Of a stretch of DNA of 64,000 bases, positions 1 through 8,646 are shown in pieces. Within the stretch, counting starts at the first letter, position 1, and each line of letters starts with the position of its first letter. Under the pieces are notes generated by a model. The model saw only the letters and a list, made by a program, of their open reading frames with translations, made no database searches and was not told where the DNA came from. The stretch is from Sphingomonas rubra. GTDB taxonomy: Bacteria; Pseudomonadota; Alphaproteobacteria; Sphingomonadales; Sphingomonadaceae. Where the stretch lies: the NCBI RefSeq assembly GCF_900115745.1, contig NZ_FOXP01000001.1, positions 310,001 through 374,000 of the forward strand, read 5' to 3'. Both the position numbers and the translations under genes were made by a program.

Positions 1-97
1 CGATCGAAGGATAGACGCCGAGCGCGCGTGACGCCGCCGCCGCGTGCGGCTATGCCGATGCGCAGTTCACCGCCACCGCCTGACCACGGACCTCCTC

Positions 98-1267
98 ATG
101 AAGCTTATCGCGCCCATCGCCGCTCCGCTCTCCCTCGTGGCCGCGGCGGTTCCCACGCTCGCGGCGGCGCCTCAGTTCCAGACGCCGGCACCCGTCGCCT
201 TTCTGCAGGACCTGTCGACCGGCGCGGTGCTGTTCTCGCGCGACGCCGACCGGCGCATGCCGCCCGCGTCGATGGCCAAGATGATGACGGTCTACGTCGC
301 CTTCGACCTCATCAAGCGCGGTGAGCTGAAGCTCAACGACATGGTGACCGTGCAGCCGGAAACCTGGCGCAAGTGGCACGGGCCGCAGGCGGGCTCGACC
401 ATGTTCCTGTCGGCGGGCGAGCAGGTCAGCGTCGCCAACCTCCTCTACGGCATCGTCACCTTGTCGGGGAACGACGCCTGCGTGGTGTTGGCCGAGCACA
501 TCTCCGGCACCGAGCAGAGCTTCGCGGAGCGGATGAACCGCGTGGCCCAGCAGATCGGCCTCAAGAACAGCCATTTCGGCAATTCGAACGGCTGGCCGGA
601 CGAGGGCGTGACCTTTGTCACCGCGCGCGACCTGGCGACGCTGGCGGAGCAGACGATCACCAACTTTCCGCAGCTCTACAAACAGTTCTACAGCCGCCGC
701 GACTTCACCTGGGGCAAGACGATGGGGGGCAACGCCATCACCCAGGCGAACCGCGATCCGCTGCTCGGCCGCGTCGCCGGTGCCGACGGGCTGAAGACCG
801 GCCATACCGAGGAAGCGGGTTACGGCTTCACCGGCTCGGCCGAGCAGAACGGCCGCCGGCTGGTGATGGTGATGGCGGGGCTCAACAGCTTCAACCAGCG
901 CGCCGACGAGTCCGTCAACTTCATGAACTGGGGCTTCCGCGCGTGGCAGGCGAAGCCGGTCGCCGCCAAGGGCAAGCAGGTCGCCACCGCCGAGGTGCAG
1001 ATGGGCGACGCGTCGAAAGTCGCCTTGGTCGCCGGGCAGGACCTGAAGGTCACCATTCCCGCCGGCCTCGCCCCCGAACTGGCCGCCAAGGTCGTGTACC
1101 AGGGGCCGATCAAGGCGCCGATCAAGGCGGGGCAGCACATCGCCGACCTCGTCGTCACCTCGCCCGACATGCCCGCGCAGCGCCTGCCGCTGGTGGCGGC
1201 CGCCGACGTGGGGGAGGCCGGGTTCTTCGGTCGGGCTTGGGCGGGGCTGACGTCGTTGTTCGGCTGA
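98..1267 (+). CDS. dacC: D-alanyl-D-alanine carboxypeptidase (PBP5/6 type, serine peptidase S11)
   Basis: Trims the terminal D-Ala from peptidoglycan stem pentapeptides in the periplasm. The 389-residue product starts with a signal peptide (cleavage near residue 24). It carries the three penicillin-binding motifs in order: S58-M-A-K61 (catalytic Ser/Lys), S123-G-N125 and K233-T-G235. A PBP5 C-terminal domain follows, then a short amphipathic end (FFGRAWAGLTSLFG) of the kind that anchors such enzymes to the inner membrane. The ATG at 98 is chosen because it puts the signal peptide at the N-terminus; an upstream in-frame start at 44 only adds an Arg/His-rich stretch. Length is normal for the family. 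The dacC versus dacA symbol is by general similarity. Confidence 0.93.
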   Translation: MKLIAPIAAPLSLVAAAVPTLAAAPQFQTPAPVAFLQDLSTGAVLFSRDADRRMPPASMAKMMTVYVAFDLIKRGELKLNDMVTVQPETWRKWHGPQAGSTMFLSAGEQVSVANLLYGIVTLSGNDACVVLAEHISGTEQSFAERMNRVAQQIGLKNSHFGNSNGWPDEGVTFVTARDLATLAEQTITNFPQLYKQFYSRRDFTWGKTMGGNAITQANRDPLLGRVAGADGLKTGHTEEAGYGFTGSAEQNGRRLVMVMAGLNSFNQRADESVNFMNWGFRAWQAKPVAAKGKQVATAEVQMGDASKVALVAGQDLKVTIPAGLAPELAAKVVYQGPIKAPIKAGQHIADLVVTSPDMPAQRLPLVAAADVGEAGFFGRAWAGLTSLFG

Positions 1268-1279
1268 GCTCCATGCTTC

Positions 1280-1364
1280 CGTCATTCCGGACTTGATCCG
1301 GCATCCAGAGCCACGATTGCACCGCTGCTTGGCCCTGGACACAGGGACAAGCCCGGTGTGACGG
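1280..1364. repeat. REP-like palindromic repeat (family A)
   Basis: This copy fills most of the 109-bp gap between the carboxypeptidase gene and holB. Its left arm resembles GTCATTCCGGACTTGATCCGG and its right arm ends in GGACAAGCCCGGTGTGACGG. The arms are imperfect inverted copies of the same GTCATGCCGGG...CCCGGCATGAC core found at about 20923, 55946, 59996 and 61990. It can fold as a hairpin in RNA and may act as a terminator or processing site. Confidence 0.7.
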
Positions 1365-1376
1365 ATCGCTTCACGC

Positions 1377-2351
1377 ATGACCCTTCTCGGCAACATCACT
1401 GCCCATGACGCCTTTCTCGCCGCGCTGGCGGGCGGCGCGCTCCACCATGCCTGGCTGCTGACCGGGCCGGAGGGCGTCGGCAAGGCGAGCTTCGCCCAGG
1501 CCGCCGCGCTGCGCATGCTGGCGCAAGGGGCAGGCGAGGTGCTGCCGAGCGGGCTCGGCGTGCCGGACGACAGTCGCACGCGTGCGCTGGTCGAGGCGGG
1601 GTCGCATCCCGACTACCGCCTGCTCGCCCGCTTGCCCAAGGACGCCGACAAGCCCGACGAGGATCTCGCCCGCTCGATCACCATCGCGCAGGTCCGCGCG
1701 CTCCAGCCGCTGTTCGCGACCGTGCCGTCGATGAGCAGCCGCCGAGTGGTGCTCATCGACGCGATCGACGACCTGGAGAGGAGCGGCGCCAACGCCCTGC
1801 TCAAGAATCTGGAGGAGCCGCCCGCCGGCACGATCTTCCTGCTCGTCAGCCATGCGCCGGGCAAGCTGCTGCCGACGATCCGGTCGCGCTGCCGGATCGT
1901 GCGGTTCGGCCGGCTGACCGACGAGGAGACCGCCACCGCGCTGCGCCGCGCGTCTCCCGAGGCCGACGAGCGGGAGATCGCGGCGCTGGTCGCCGCCGCC
2001 GACGGTGCCCCCGGCCGCGGCCTGCGCTTCGCCGGGCTCGACCTGGCCGAGGTCGACGCCGCCATCGCGGCCATCGCCGCCGATGGCGATCCCGACAACG
2101 CCCGCCGTGCCGCGCTCGCCAGGAAGCTGGCGGGCAAGGCCGCGCAGGCCCGCTACGAGGCGTTTCTCGACCGGGTTCCGGCCTTCGTCGCGCAGGAGGC
2201 GCGGTCGCGCGCGGGCGCGGCGCTGCGCACCGCGCTCGATGCCCATGCCGCCGCCCGCGACCTGGCGGGCGCCGCGCGCGGTCTGTCGCTCGACGCGGGC
2301 GGCACGGTGTGGGAGATGGCCGGCCTTGTCGCGAGGCTCCACGCGGCGTAG
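1377..2351 (+). CDS. holB: DNA polymerase III subunit delta' (clamp loader)
   Basis: This is the delta' subunit of the clamp-loader complex that opens and loads the beta sliding clamp. The 324-residue protein has an AAA+ fold with a P-loop G30-PEGVGK-A37 near the N-terminus. It carries the S170-R-C172 motif that delta' supplies to the neighbouring ATP site, after a helix containing NALLKNLEEPP, a stretch typical of clamp-loader subunits. Length is normal for alphaproteobacterial HolB. It sits 10 bases before metG and is probably co-transcribed with metG, tatD and the metallo-hydrolase. Confidence 0.93.
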   Translation: MTLLGNITAHDAFLAALAGGALHHAWLLTGPEGVGKASFAQAAALRMLAQGAGEVLPSGLGVPDDSRTRALVEAGSHPDYRLLARLPKDADKPDEDLARSITIAQVRALQPLFATVPSMSSRRVVLIDAIDDLERSGANALLKNLEEPPAGTIFLLVSHAPGKLLPTIRSRCRIVRFGRLTDEETATALRRASPEADEREIAALVAAADGAPGRGLRFAGLDLAEVDAAIAAIAADGDPDNARRAALARKLAGKAAQARYEAFLDRVPAFVAQEARSRAGAALRTALDAHAAARDLAGAARGLSLDAGGTVWEMAGLVARLHAA

Positions 2352-2361
2352 GCGCGCGGGC

Positions 2362-3912
2362 ATGGGCGACCCCTTCTATATCTCCACCGCGATCAGTTAC
2401 CCCAACGGCCGTCCGCATATCGGCCACGCGTACGAGGCGATCGCCGCCGACGCGATCGCGCGCTTCCAGCGGCAGGCCGGGCGCGACGTCTATTTTCAGA
2501 CGGGCACCGACGAGCACGGGCTGAAGATGGTACAGACCGCGCGCGCGCAAGGGCGCCCGGTGGCCGAGTACGCCGCGGAGATGTCGTCGCATTTCCGGAC
2601 CATGTGCGACGCCCTGTCGATCAGCTACGACCGCTTCATCCAGACCACGGCGCCCGACCACCACGCCGCCAGCGGGGCCCTGTGGGAGCGGATGGCCGCG
2701 GCGGGCGACCTGTACCTCGACCGCTACGAAGGCTGGTACTCGGTGCGCGACGAAGCCTTCTACGACGAGAAGGAACTGGTGGGGCAGGGCGACGACCGCC
2801 GTTCGCCGCAGGGCACGCCGGTGGAATGGACCGCCGAGGAGACGTGGTTCTTTCGGCTGTCGAAATATCAGCAGCCGCTGCTCGATCTCTACGCCGCCAA
2901 TCCCGACTTCATCCGGCCCGAAAGCCGCCGCAACGAGGTGATGCGCTTCGTCGAGGGTGGCCTGTCAGACCTGTCGGTGTCGCGCACCAGCTTCGACTGG
3001 GGCGTGCCCGTACCCGGCAGCCCCGGCCACGTCATGTACGTGTGGGTCGACGCACTGACCAATTACCTGACCGGCACCGGCTTTCCCGATCCGCAGGCCG
3101 CGAACGCGCGCTTCTGGCCTGCCGACCTGCACCTGATCGGCAAGGACATCGTCCGTTTCCACGCGGTCTACTGGCCCGCCTTTCTGCTGTCGGCCGGCGT
3201 ACCGCTGCCCAAGACGGTGTTCGGCCACGGCTTCCTGCTCAGCCGCGGCGAGAAGATGTCGAAGTCGCTCGGCAACGTGGTCGATCCCGGTGACCTCGCC
3301 CAAGCGTTCGGCGTTGACGCGCTCCGCTACTTCCTCCTTCGCGAAGTCAGTTTCGGCCAGGACGGCAGCTACTCGGCGGAGGCGATCGTGACGCGCGTCA
3401 ACGCCGAACTCGCCAACGCCTTCGGCAATCTCGCGCAGCGGACCCTGTCGTTCATCGCCAAGAACCTCGGCGGCGCCTTGCCCGATCGCGGCCGGGCGGA
3501 CGAGGCCGACGGCATGCTGATCGAGGAGGTCGTCGTCGCCTGCGCCGGCATGAAGCAAGGCTTCGGCGACCTGATGCTCAGCCACGGCATCGAGGCGTGG
3601 CTGCGCGGCGTCTACGCCTGCAACCAGTATATCGACGTGCAGGCGCCGTGGTCGCTGCGCAAGACCGATCCCGACCGGATGAACGCCGTGCTCGGCACGC
3701 TGGTGCGCGCCATCCGCATGCTCGCCATCGCCATCTTGCCGGTGGTGCCGCACGGGGCGGGGGCGATCCTCGACCAACTCGGCGCCGACACGCGTGACCA
3801 TGCCGCCGTGGATGACGATGGCTGGTATGACCGGCAGGTTGCGGCTGGCTTCACACTCGCTACGCCGACCCCCGCTTTTCCGCGGCTGGAACTTCCGGCG
3901 GAGGCGGCGTGA
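2362..3912 (+). CDS. metG: Methionyl-tRNA synthetase (class 2 MetG, no C-terminal extension)
   Basis: Charges tRNA-Met and initiator tRNA with methionine in the cytoplasm. The 516-residue class I synthetase shows the HIGH box (H19-I-G-H22) and the KMSKS loop (K298-M-S-K-S302). The connective-peptide region reads WYSVRDEAFY, where zinc-binding MetRS proteins have Cys residues, so the knuckle is the zinc-free form. The C-terminal tRNA-binding EMAP-like domain is absent, as usual for this subtype. The ATG at 2362 gives the expected N-terminus MGDPFYISTAI. The stop codon overlaps the tatD ATG by one base (TGATG). Confidence 0.96.
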   Translation: MGDPFYISTAISYPNGRPHIGHAYEAIAADAIARFQRQAGRDVYFQTGTDEHGLKMVQTARAQGRPVAEYAAEMSSHFRTMCDALSISYDRFIQTTAPDHHAASGALWERMAAAGDLYLDRYEGWYSVRDEAFYDEKELVGQGDDRRSPQGTPVEWTAEETWFFRLSKYQQPLLDLYAANPDFIRPESRRNEVMRFVEGGLSDLSVSRTSFDWGVPVPGSPGHVMYVWVDALTNYLTGTGFPDPQAANARFWPADLHLIGKDIVRFHAVYWPAFLLSAGVPLPKTVFGHGFLLSRGEKMSKSLGNVVDPGDLAQAFGVDALRYFLLREVSFGQDGSYSAEAIVTRVNAELANAFGNLAQRTLSFIAKNLGGALPDRGRADEADGMLIEEVVVACAGMKQGFGDLMLSHGIEAWLRGVYACNQYIDVQAPWSLRKTDPDRMNAVLGTLVRAIRMLAIAILPVVPHGAGAILDQLGADTRDHAAVDDDGWYDRQVAAGFTLATPTPAFPRLELPAEAA

Positions 3913-4700
3913 TGCTGGCGGACAGCCACTGCCACCTCAACTACAAGGGATTGGTCGAGGACCAGCAGGCGGTGCTCGCCCGCGCCCGCGCGCGCGGTGT
4001 CACCGCCATGCTCAACATCGCCACGCGCGAGCGCGAGTGGGACGAGGTGCTCGCCACGGCCGAAGCCGAGCCTGACGTCTGGGCGACCGTCGGCATCCAC
4101 CCGCACGAGGCGGACCAGCACCCGCACGTCGATACGGCCAAGCTGGTCGAGCGCGCCGCGCACCCGCGGGTCGTCGGCATCGGCGAGTCCGGGCTCGACT
4201 ACCACTACGATCACTCGGACCGCGCACGCCAGCAGGACAGTTTCCGCGCGCACATCGCCGCCTGTCGCGAGACGCAGCTGCCGCTCATCGTCCACACCCG
4301 CGACGCTGAGGAGGACACCCTCGCGATCCTGGGCGAGGAGATGGGGAAGGGGGCCTATCCCGGTGTCATCCACTGCTTCACCGCCAGCCGCGCCTTCGCC
4401 GACCGCGCGCTGGAACTGGGTTTCTTCATCTCGATCTCGGGCATCGTGACGTTCAAGAACGCGCGCGACATTCAGGATACCGCGCGCGACGTGCCAGCGG
4501 ACCGGCTGCTGGTGGAGACCGACGCACCGTTCCTAGCGCCGGTGCCCCACCGCGGCAAGCCGGGCGAACCGGCTTTCGTCGCCGATACGCTCGCCTTTCT
4601 AGCGACGCTGCGCGGCGACGATCCGACGGCGCTGGCGGCACGGACGGCGGAGAACTTCCATTGCCTGTTCGCCAAGACGATGGCGGGCAAGAAGGGGTGA
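3912..4700 (+). CDS. tatD: TatD family metal-dependent deoxyribonuclease
   Basis: This TIM-barrel hydrolase of the TatD family is described as a 3'-5' exonuclease involved in DNA repair and fragmentation. From the ATG at 3912 it is 262 residues. The metal ligands appear in order: H6-x-H8 (DSHCHLN), the Glu in GESGLDYHYD, His in IVHTRDA, His in IHCFT and the Asp in TDAPFLAP. A GTG directly upstream at 3909 would add one residue. The ATG shares one base with the metG stop, and the end overlaps the next gene's GTG, which points to tight translational coupling. Confidence 0.93.
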   Translation: MLADSHCHLNYKGLVEDQQAVLARARARGVTAMLNIATREREWDEVLATAEAEPDVWATVGIHPHEADQHPHVDTAKLVERAAHPRVVGIGESGLDYHYDHSDRARQQDSFRAHIAACRETQLPLIVHTRDAEEDTLAILGEEMGKGAYPGVIHCFTASRAFADRALELGFFISISGIVTFKNARDIQDTARDVPADRLLVETDAPFLAPVPHRGKPGEPAFVADTLAFLATLRGDDPTALAARTAENFHCLFAKTMAGKKG

Positions 4701-5461
4701 GGGCGCACATCCTCGGTTCGGGCACGTCGTCGGGCGTGCCCCGGATCGGCGACGACTGGGGCGCCTGCGACCCCGCCGAGCCGCGCAATCGTCGCACGCG
4801 CGCGTCGCTGCTGGTGGAGCATGAAGGCACGCGCATCCTGGTCGACACCAGCCCCGACATGCGTGAACAGCTGCTCGCCGCTCAGGTCGACCGGGTCGAC
4901 GCGGTCATCTGGACGCACGATCATGCCGATCACTGCCACGGCATCGATGACCTTCGCCAGATCTTCCACGTCACCGGCACGCCGGTGCCCGGTTACGCGC
5001 GGCCCACTACGCTCGCTGCGCTGGAGACGCGGTTCGCCTACGTCTTTCAGGGGCGCGGCGGCTACCCGTCGACGGTCAGCGGCCGGCCGTTGCCCGATCG
5101 GCTTCGGATCGGCGGCATCGACGTGTTCGTGGTCGATCAGCCGCACGGGTCGATCTCGACCGTCGGCCTGCGCTTCGAGGCGGCGGGCACGAGCATCGGC
5201 TACGCCACCGACTTCAACGTGATGACCTCCGACATGCGGGCGCTCTACCGCGGGCTCGACGTGTGGATCGTCGACGCGCTCCGCCGCCAGCCGCATCCCT
5301 CGCATCCCACCGTGGACGAGGTTCTCGACTGGGCAGCCGATCTCGCGCCCGGGCGAACGGCGCTGATCCATATGGATCAGAGCATGGATTATCGATCGCT
5401 CCGTGCCTCGCTGCCGACCGGGGTCGAGCCGGGTTATGACGGGCAGGTGCTGGCGGGGTGA
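4697..5461 (+). CDS. MBL-fold metallo-hydrolase (PhnP-like)
   Basis: A metallo-beta-lactamase-fold hydrolase of about 254 residues with the metal motif H74-D-H76-A-D78-H79 and the N-terminal GSGTSSGVPRIG signature of the PhnP/cyclic phosphodiesterase group. The substrate cannot be read from the sequence. In Alphaproteobacteria this gene commonly follows tatD, as here. The GTG at 4697 is chosen because it overlaps the tatD TGA by four bases (GTGA) and begins just ahead of the conserved GSGTSSG. The end overlaps the next gene in the same way. Confidence 0.88.
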   Translation: MRAHILGSGTSSGVPRIGDDWGACDPAEPRNRRTRASLLVEHEGTRILVDTSPDMREQLLAAQVDRVDAVIWTHDHADHCHGIDDLRQIFHVTGTPVPGYARPTTLAALETRFAYVFQGRGGYPSTVSGRPLPDRLRIGGIDVFVVDQPHGSISTVGLRFEAAGTSIGYATDFNVMTSDMRALYRGLDVWIVDALRRQPHPSHPTVDEVLDWAADLAPGRTALIHMDQSMDYRSLRASLPTGVEPGYDGQVLAG

Positions 5462-6033
5462 GCGACGACGCCGCCTCGATCCTGCTCTACGGGATCATGA
5501 TCTTGCTGCCGCTGTCGGCGCTGGTCGCGCGGCGGGTGCCGCTCGGCCCGACGCTCAAGATGGCCGCGGCATGGGTCGGCATCTTTCTCGTCGGCCTGGT
5601 CCTTGTCGGCCAGCGGGACCGTTTCTCCGGCCTGCTCAGCGGCCAGCAGGTGAGCGGACGCGACGTGCGGATCGCGCAGGCGAGCGACGGGCATTTCTAT
5701 GCCACCGTGACGCTCGATGGTGTCGAACGACGCCTGCTGGTCGACAGCGGCGCGACGACGACGGCCTTGTCGCTCGCCACCGCGCGCGCGATCGGCCTCG
5801 ATCTCGACGAGAGTCCGTTCCCGGCGATCATCGGAACGGCCAACGGCAGCGTCCAAGCCCGTACCGCGACGGTGAAGCATGTGAAGATCGGCGGTATCGC
5901 GATGGACGATGTCGGCGTCGTCGTGTCGCCGGCGTTCGGCGACACCGACGTGCTCGGCATGAACTTTCTGTCGCGGCTGTCGTCATGGCGAGTGGAAGGA
6001 CGAACGCTGGTCCTCTCACCCGAGCCATCATAG
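5458..6033 (+). CDS. Membrane-anchored retropepsin-like aspartic protease
   Basis: A 191-residue protein with two N-terminal hydrophobic segments (about residues 7-22 and 36-51) followed by a clan AA aspartic protease domain. The active-site motif is D96-S-G-A-T100, preceded by RLLV, exactly as in retropepsin-like single-domain proteases that work as homodimers. The soluble domain probably lies in the periplasm. The GTG start overlaps the previous stop by four bases, so it ends the holB-metG-tatD-MBL run. The native substrate is unknown. Confidence 0.85.
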   Translation: MSDDAASILLYGIMILLPLSALVARRVPLGPTLKMAAAWVGIFLVGLVLVGQRDRFSGLLSGQQVSGRDVRIAQASDGHFYATVTLDGVERRLLVDSGATTTALSLATARAIGLDLDESPFPAIIGTANGSVQARTATVKHVKIGGIAMDDVGVVVSPAFGDTDVLGMNFLSRLSSWRVEGRTLVLSPEPS

Positions 6034-6035
6034 CA

Positions 6036-6060
6036 TTTTACATAATGTATATTATCGGGT
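6036..6060 (+). promoter_or_regulatory. AT-rich promoter/operator region before mazG
   Basis: A short AT-rich island in otherwise GC-rich DNA. It holds a perfect inverted repeat, ATAAT-GTAT-ATTAT, at 6042-6055, and a TATATT that could serve as a -10 element. No convincing -35 is visible. It lies 16-30 bases before the mazG ATG, so mazG probably has its own start site, possibly controlled by a regulator binding the palindrome. Confidence 0.4.
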
Positions 6061-6070
6061 TTACAGTTAC

Positions 6071-6811
6071 ATGACTGATGTTTCCCCTCTCGACCGTCTC
6101 CGATCGGTCATGGTGCGGCTGCGCGACCCGCATGGCGGTTGCGAGTGGGATCGTGCGCAGACCTGGGCGACGATCGCCCCGTACACGATCGAGGAAGCAT
6201 ACGAGGTCGCCGACGCGATCGCGCGCCACGACAGCGACGACGTTCGCGACGAACTCGGCGACCTGCTGCTCCAGGTCGTGTTCCATAGCCGTATCGCCGA
6301 GGAAGCCGGCCTGTTCGACTTCGACGCCGTCGCCGCCGCAATCGCCGACAAGATGGAGCGTCGTCACCCGCACATTTTCGGCGACGCACCCGCCAAGGTC
6401 GGCTGGGAGGAACTGAAGGCGCAGGAACGCGGGCACCGGCACGCCTTGGCGGGCGTCGCCCTGGCGTTGCCGGCGTTGCAGCGCGCCGACAAGATCCAGC
6501 GCCGCGCCGCGCGCGTCGGCTTCGATTGGCCCGACGCCGCCGGACCCCGCGCCAAGATCGACGAGGAACTCGCCGAGGTGGCAGCGGCCGGCGACGACAG
6601 CCGCGCCGACGAGATCGGCGACCTGTTGTTCAGCGTCGTCAACTGGTCCCGCCACCTCGGCATCGATCCCGAACAGGCGTTGCGCGCCTCGACGGCGAAG
6701 TTCGAGCGCCGCTTCGCCGCGATGGAACAGGCTGCGGGTCCGGATTTCGCCGGCCTCGACCTCGACGCGAAGGAGACGTTGTGGAGCGAGGCTAAGCGAA
6801 GCGTCGGGTAA
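6071..6811 (+). CDS. mazG: Nucleoside triphosphate pyrophosphohydrolase MazG
   Basis: Hydrolyses (d)NTPs to the monophosphate and pyrophosphate, a housecleaning role in the cytoplasm. The 246-residue protein holds two tandem MazG all-alpha domains. The first has the metal-binding helices around IEEAYEVADAI and RDELGDLLLQVVFHS; the second has KIDEELAEVAAA and DEIGDLLFSVVNWSRHL. Length fits full-length MazG. Its 3' end overlaps the convergent hflX stop by about 20 bases. Confidence 0.94.
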   Translation: MTDVSPLDRLRSVMVRLRDPHGGCEWDRAQTWATIAPYTIEEAYEVADAIARHDSDDVRDELGDLLLQVVFHSRIAEEAGLFDFDAVAAAIADKMERRHPHIFGDAPAKVGWEELKAQERGHRHALAGVALALPALQRADKIQRRAARVGFDWPDAAGPRAKIDEELAEVAAAGDDSRADEIGDLLFSVVNWSRHLGIDPEQALRASTAKFERRFAAMEQAAGPDFAGLDLDAKETLWSEAKRSVG

Positions 6812-8105
6812 AGCGGGCGTGATCCCCCTCGCCCATCCGCACGGCGAAGATGGTGGTCTCGCCCTCGCTATGCTGGTCGAGCACTTCGCCATGCGCGTGC
6901 AGCCACGCCGCGGCGGCGCCGTCGGTGGCCGGCACGGCGATCTCGTAGCGGCGGTGCCCCGCGGTCAGTCGTGCGGCAACCGTGTCCACCAGCGCGTCGA
7001 CACCCTCCCCGGTCAGCGCGGAGATCGCCATCACGTCGTCGCGCCGCGCTGCCTCGGGCGACAGCGACTGGCGCCGCTCGTCGTCCAGCAGGTCGAGCTT
7101 GTTCCACGCCTCGAAACGCGGCGTCGCCGGATCGACGCCGATCTCGTCGAGCACTGCCTCCACATCGGCGCGCTGCGCCTCCGTATCGGGATGCGCGACG
7201 TCGCGGACGTGGATCAGCAGGTCGGCCGATACCACTTCCTCCAGCGTCGCCTTGAACGCGGCGACGAGCTGCGTCGGCAGGTCGGAAACGAAGCCAACGG
7301 TGTCGGACAGGATCGCCTTGTCCAGCCCCGGCAGCGAGATCTGGCGCAGCGTCGGGTCGAGCGTCGCGAACAGCAGATCCTCCGCCATCACCGCGGAGCC
7401 GGTCAGTCGGTTGAACAGCGTCGACTTGCCGGCATTGGTGTAGCCGACCAGCGCGATCACCGGCCAGGGTGCGCGCTGCCGCCGTTCGCGGTGCAGGCCG
7501 CGGGTGCGGCTGACCTGGTCCAGCTCGCGCCGCAGCCGCGCCATGCGATCGCGGATCAGCCGGCGGTCGGCCTCGATCTGCGTCTCGCCGGGACCGCCCA
7601 GGAAGCCGAAGCCGCCGCGCTGCCGCTCCAGATGGGTCCAGCTGCGCACCAGCCGCCCGGCCTGATAGTCGAGGTGCGCGAGTTCGACCTGTAATCGCCC
7701 CTCCGCCGTGGCGGCGCGCTCGCCGAAGATCTCCAGGATCAGGCCGGTGCGATCGATCACCTTGGCGCCCAGCCCCGTCTCCAGGTTGCGCTGCTGCACC
7801 GGCGTCAGCGCGGCGTCGACGACGACCAGCCTCGCCTCCTCCATCACGATCCGCTGCGCCAGCTCCTCGACCTGGCCGCTGCCGATCAGCGTCGCCGGCC
7901 GCGGCTGGCGGACGCGGAGCGCAACACGCTCAACGACGTCCAGCCCGATCGCCATCGCCAGCCCCGCGCTCTCGTCGAGCCGCGCCTCCGCGTCGCGCGA
8001 CGAGTCGCCACGGTCGGGCAACAGCACGATCGTGCGGGCCCCGCGCGCGAACTCGTCACGATCGCGGTCGAACCCCGCCCCGCTGCTGCCGGAAACCGCG
8101 CTCAA
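6792..8105 (-). CDS. hflX: GTPase HflX (ribosome-splitting / ribosome rescue)
   Basis: A translational GTPase that binds the large subunit and splits stalled ribosomes under stress. The 437-residue protein has the HflX N-terminal domain, the coiled linker with [13 protein letters not shown], and a G domain with G1 [10 protein letters not shown]3 DTVGF and G4 NKLD. No ATG occurs before residue 50. The TTG at 8105 is taken as start because it overlaps the hfq TGA (TTGA) and leads straight into family-like sequence ([20 protein letters not shown]). It is co-transcribed downstream of hfq, the classical hfq-hflX order. Confidence 0.93.
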   Translation of the reverse strand: MSAVSGSSGAGFDRDRDEFARGARTIVLLPDRGDSSRDAEARLDESAGLAMAIGLDVVERVALRVRQPRPATLIGSGQVEELAQRIVMEEARLVVVDAALTPVQQRNLETGLGAKVIDRTGLILEIFGERAATAEGRLQVELAHLDYQAGRLVRSWTHLERQRGGFGFLGGPGETQIEADRRLIRDRMARLRRELDQVSRTRGLHRERRQRAPWPVIALVGYTNAGKSTLFNRLTGSAVMAEDLLFATLDPTLRQISLPGLDKAILSDTVGFVSDLPTQLVAAFKATLEEVVSADLLIHVRDVAHPDTEAQRADVEAVLDEIGVDPATPRFEAWNKLDLLDDERRQSLSPEAARRDDVMAISALTGEGVDALVDTVAARLTAGHRRYEIAVPATDGAAAAWLHAHGEVLDQHSEGETTIFAVRMGEGDHARFTRRFA

Positions 8106-8587
8106 TCCGCGTCCGCCTGCTCGTCGGAGAGGTTGAGCGGACCAGCCGGCTGGATGGTGGACACCGCGTGTTTGTAGACGAGCTGCACCATGCCTTCGCG
8201 GTGAAGCAGCATGCAGAACAGGTCGAACCCGGCGATTTGGCCCTGCAGCATGACGCCGTTGATGAGGAACATCGTCACGCTGTCCTCCGACTTGCGGACG
8301 GCGTTCAAGAACAGTTCCTGGAGCAGCGGCGACTTGCGCTGGTTCTCGCCCACCGCCTCGACCAGCGGCGCGACGTCGAACTGGCCACCGGGCATGATGG
8401 TGGAGATGGCGTGCTTGTAGATCAGCTGGGACTGGCCATCGCGGCGGAGCAGCACGGAAAAATTATCAAACCAGGTGACGATGCCCTGGAGCTTGACGCC
8501 CTTGACCAGGAACATGGTCACCGGCGTCTTGGAGCGGCGGAGCGCGTTGAGGAACAGGTCCTGGAGCGATGCCTGCTTGTCGGCCAT
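8102..8587 (-). CDS. hfq: RNA chaperone Hfq with two tandem Hfq domains
   Basis: An Sm-like RNA chaperone for sRNA-mRNA pairing. At 161 residues it is about twice the core length and contains two complete Hfq folds, at residues 7-66 and 88-147, joined by a linker of about 20 residues. Domain 1 has the proximal-face set Q9/D10, F43 and Y57-K58-H59, and rim R17/R18. Domain 2 has Q90/E91, F124 and Y138-K139-H140, but a weaker rim (R98/K99 followed by E101/D102). Distal-face positions differ too (K32 versus M113). A trimer of such subunits would give a pseudo-hexameric ring with alternating faces; that is inference. Confidence 0.95.
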   Translation of the reverse strand: MADKQASLQDLFLNALRRSKTPVTMFLVKGVKLQGIVTWFDNFSVLLRRDGQSQLIYKHAISTIMPGGQFDVAPLVEAVGENQRKSPLLQELFLNAVRKSEDSVTMFLINGVMLQGQIAGFDLFCMLLHREGMVQLVYKHAVSTIQPAGPLNLSDEQADAD

Positions 8588-8606
8588 TTCAGCCCTTTCT
8601 TTCTTG

Positions 8607-8622
8607 GCGGATCGCGATCCGC
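8607..8622 (-). promoter_or_regulatory. Perfect palindrome in the hfq leader
   Basis: GCGGATCGCGATCCGC is a 16-bp perfect palindrome lying about 20 bases before the hfq ATG, just upstream of an A/G-rich stretch (AAGAAAGAAAGGG) that serves as the ribosome-binding region. It could be an operator or a 5'-UTR hairpin affecting hfq translation. No function is established from sequence. Confidence 0.35.
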
Positions 8623-8646
8623 GACTGCGCCGTTGCCCGGCGTCGG

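Noticed and set aside
1-97. Possible 3' end of an upstream gene (short frame ending at TGA 81-83: ...CGYADAQFTATA)
   Set aside because: The frame carries a stop at 12-14, and only about 22 codons are visible; the stretch is too short to support a call.
50-1579. Minus-strand open frame opposite the carboxypeptidase gene
   Set aside because: It covers the carboxypeptidase gene and the start of holB in antisense and is His/Arg-rich; an artefact.
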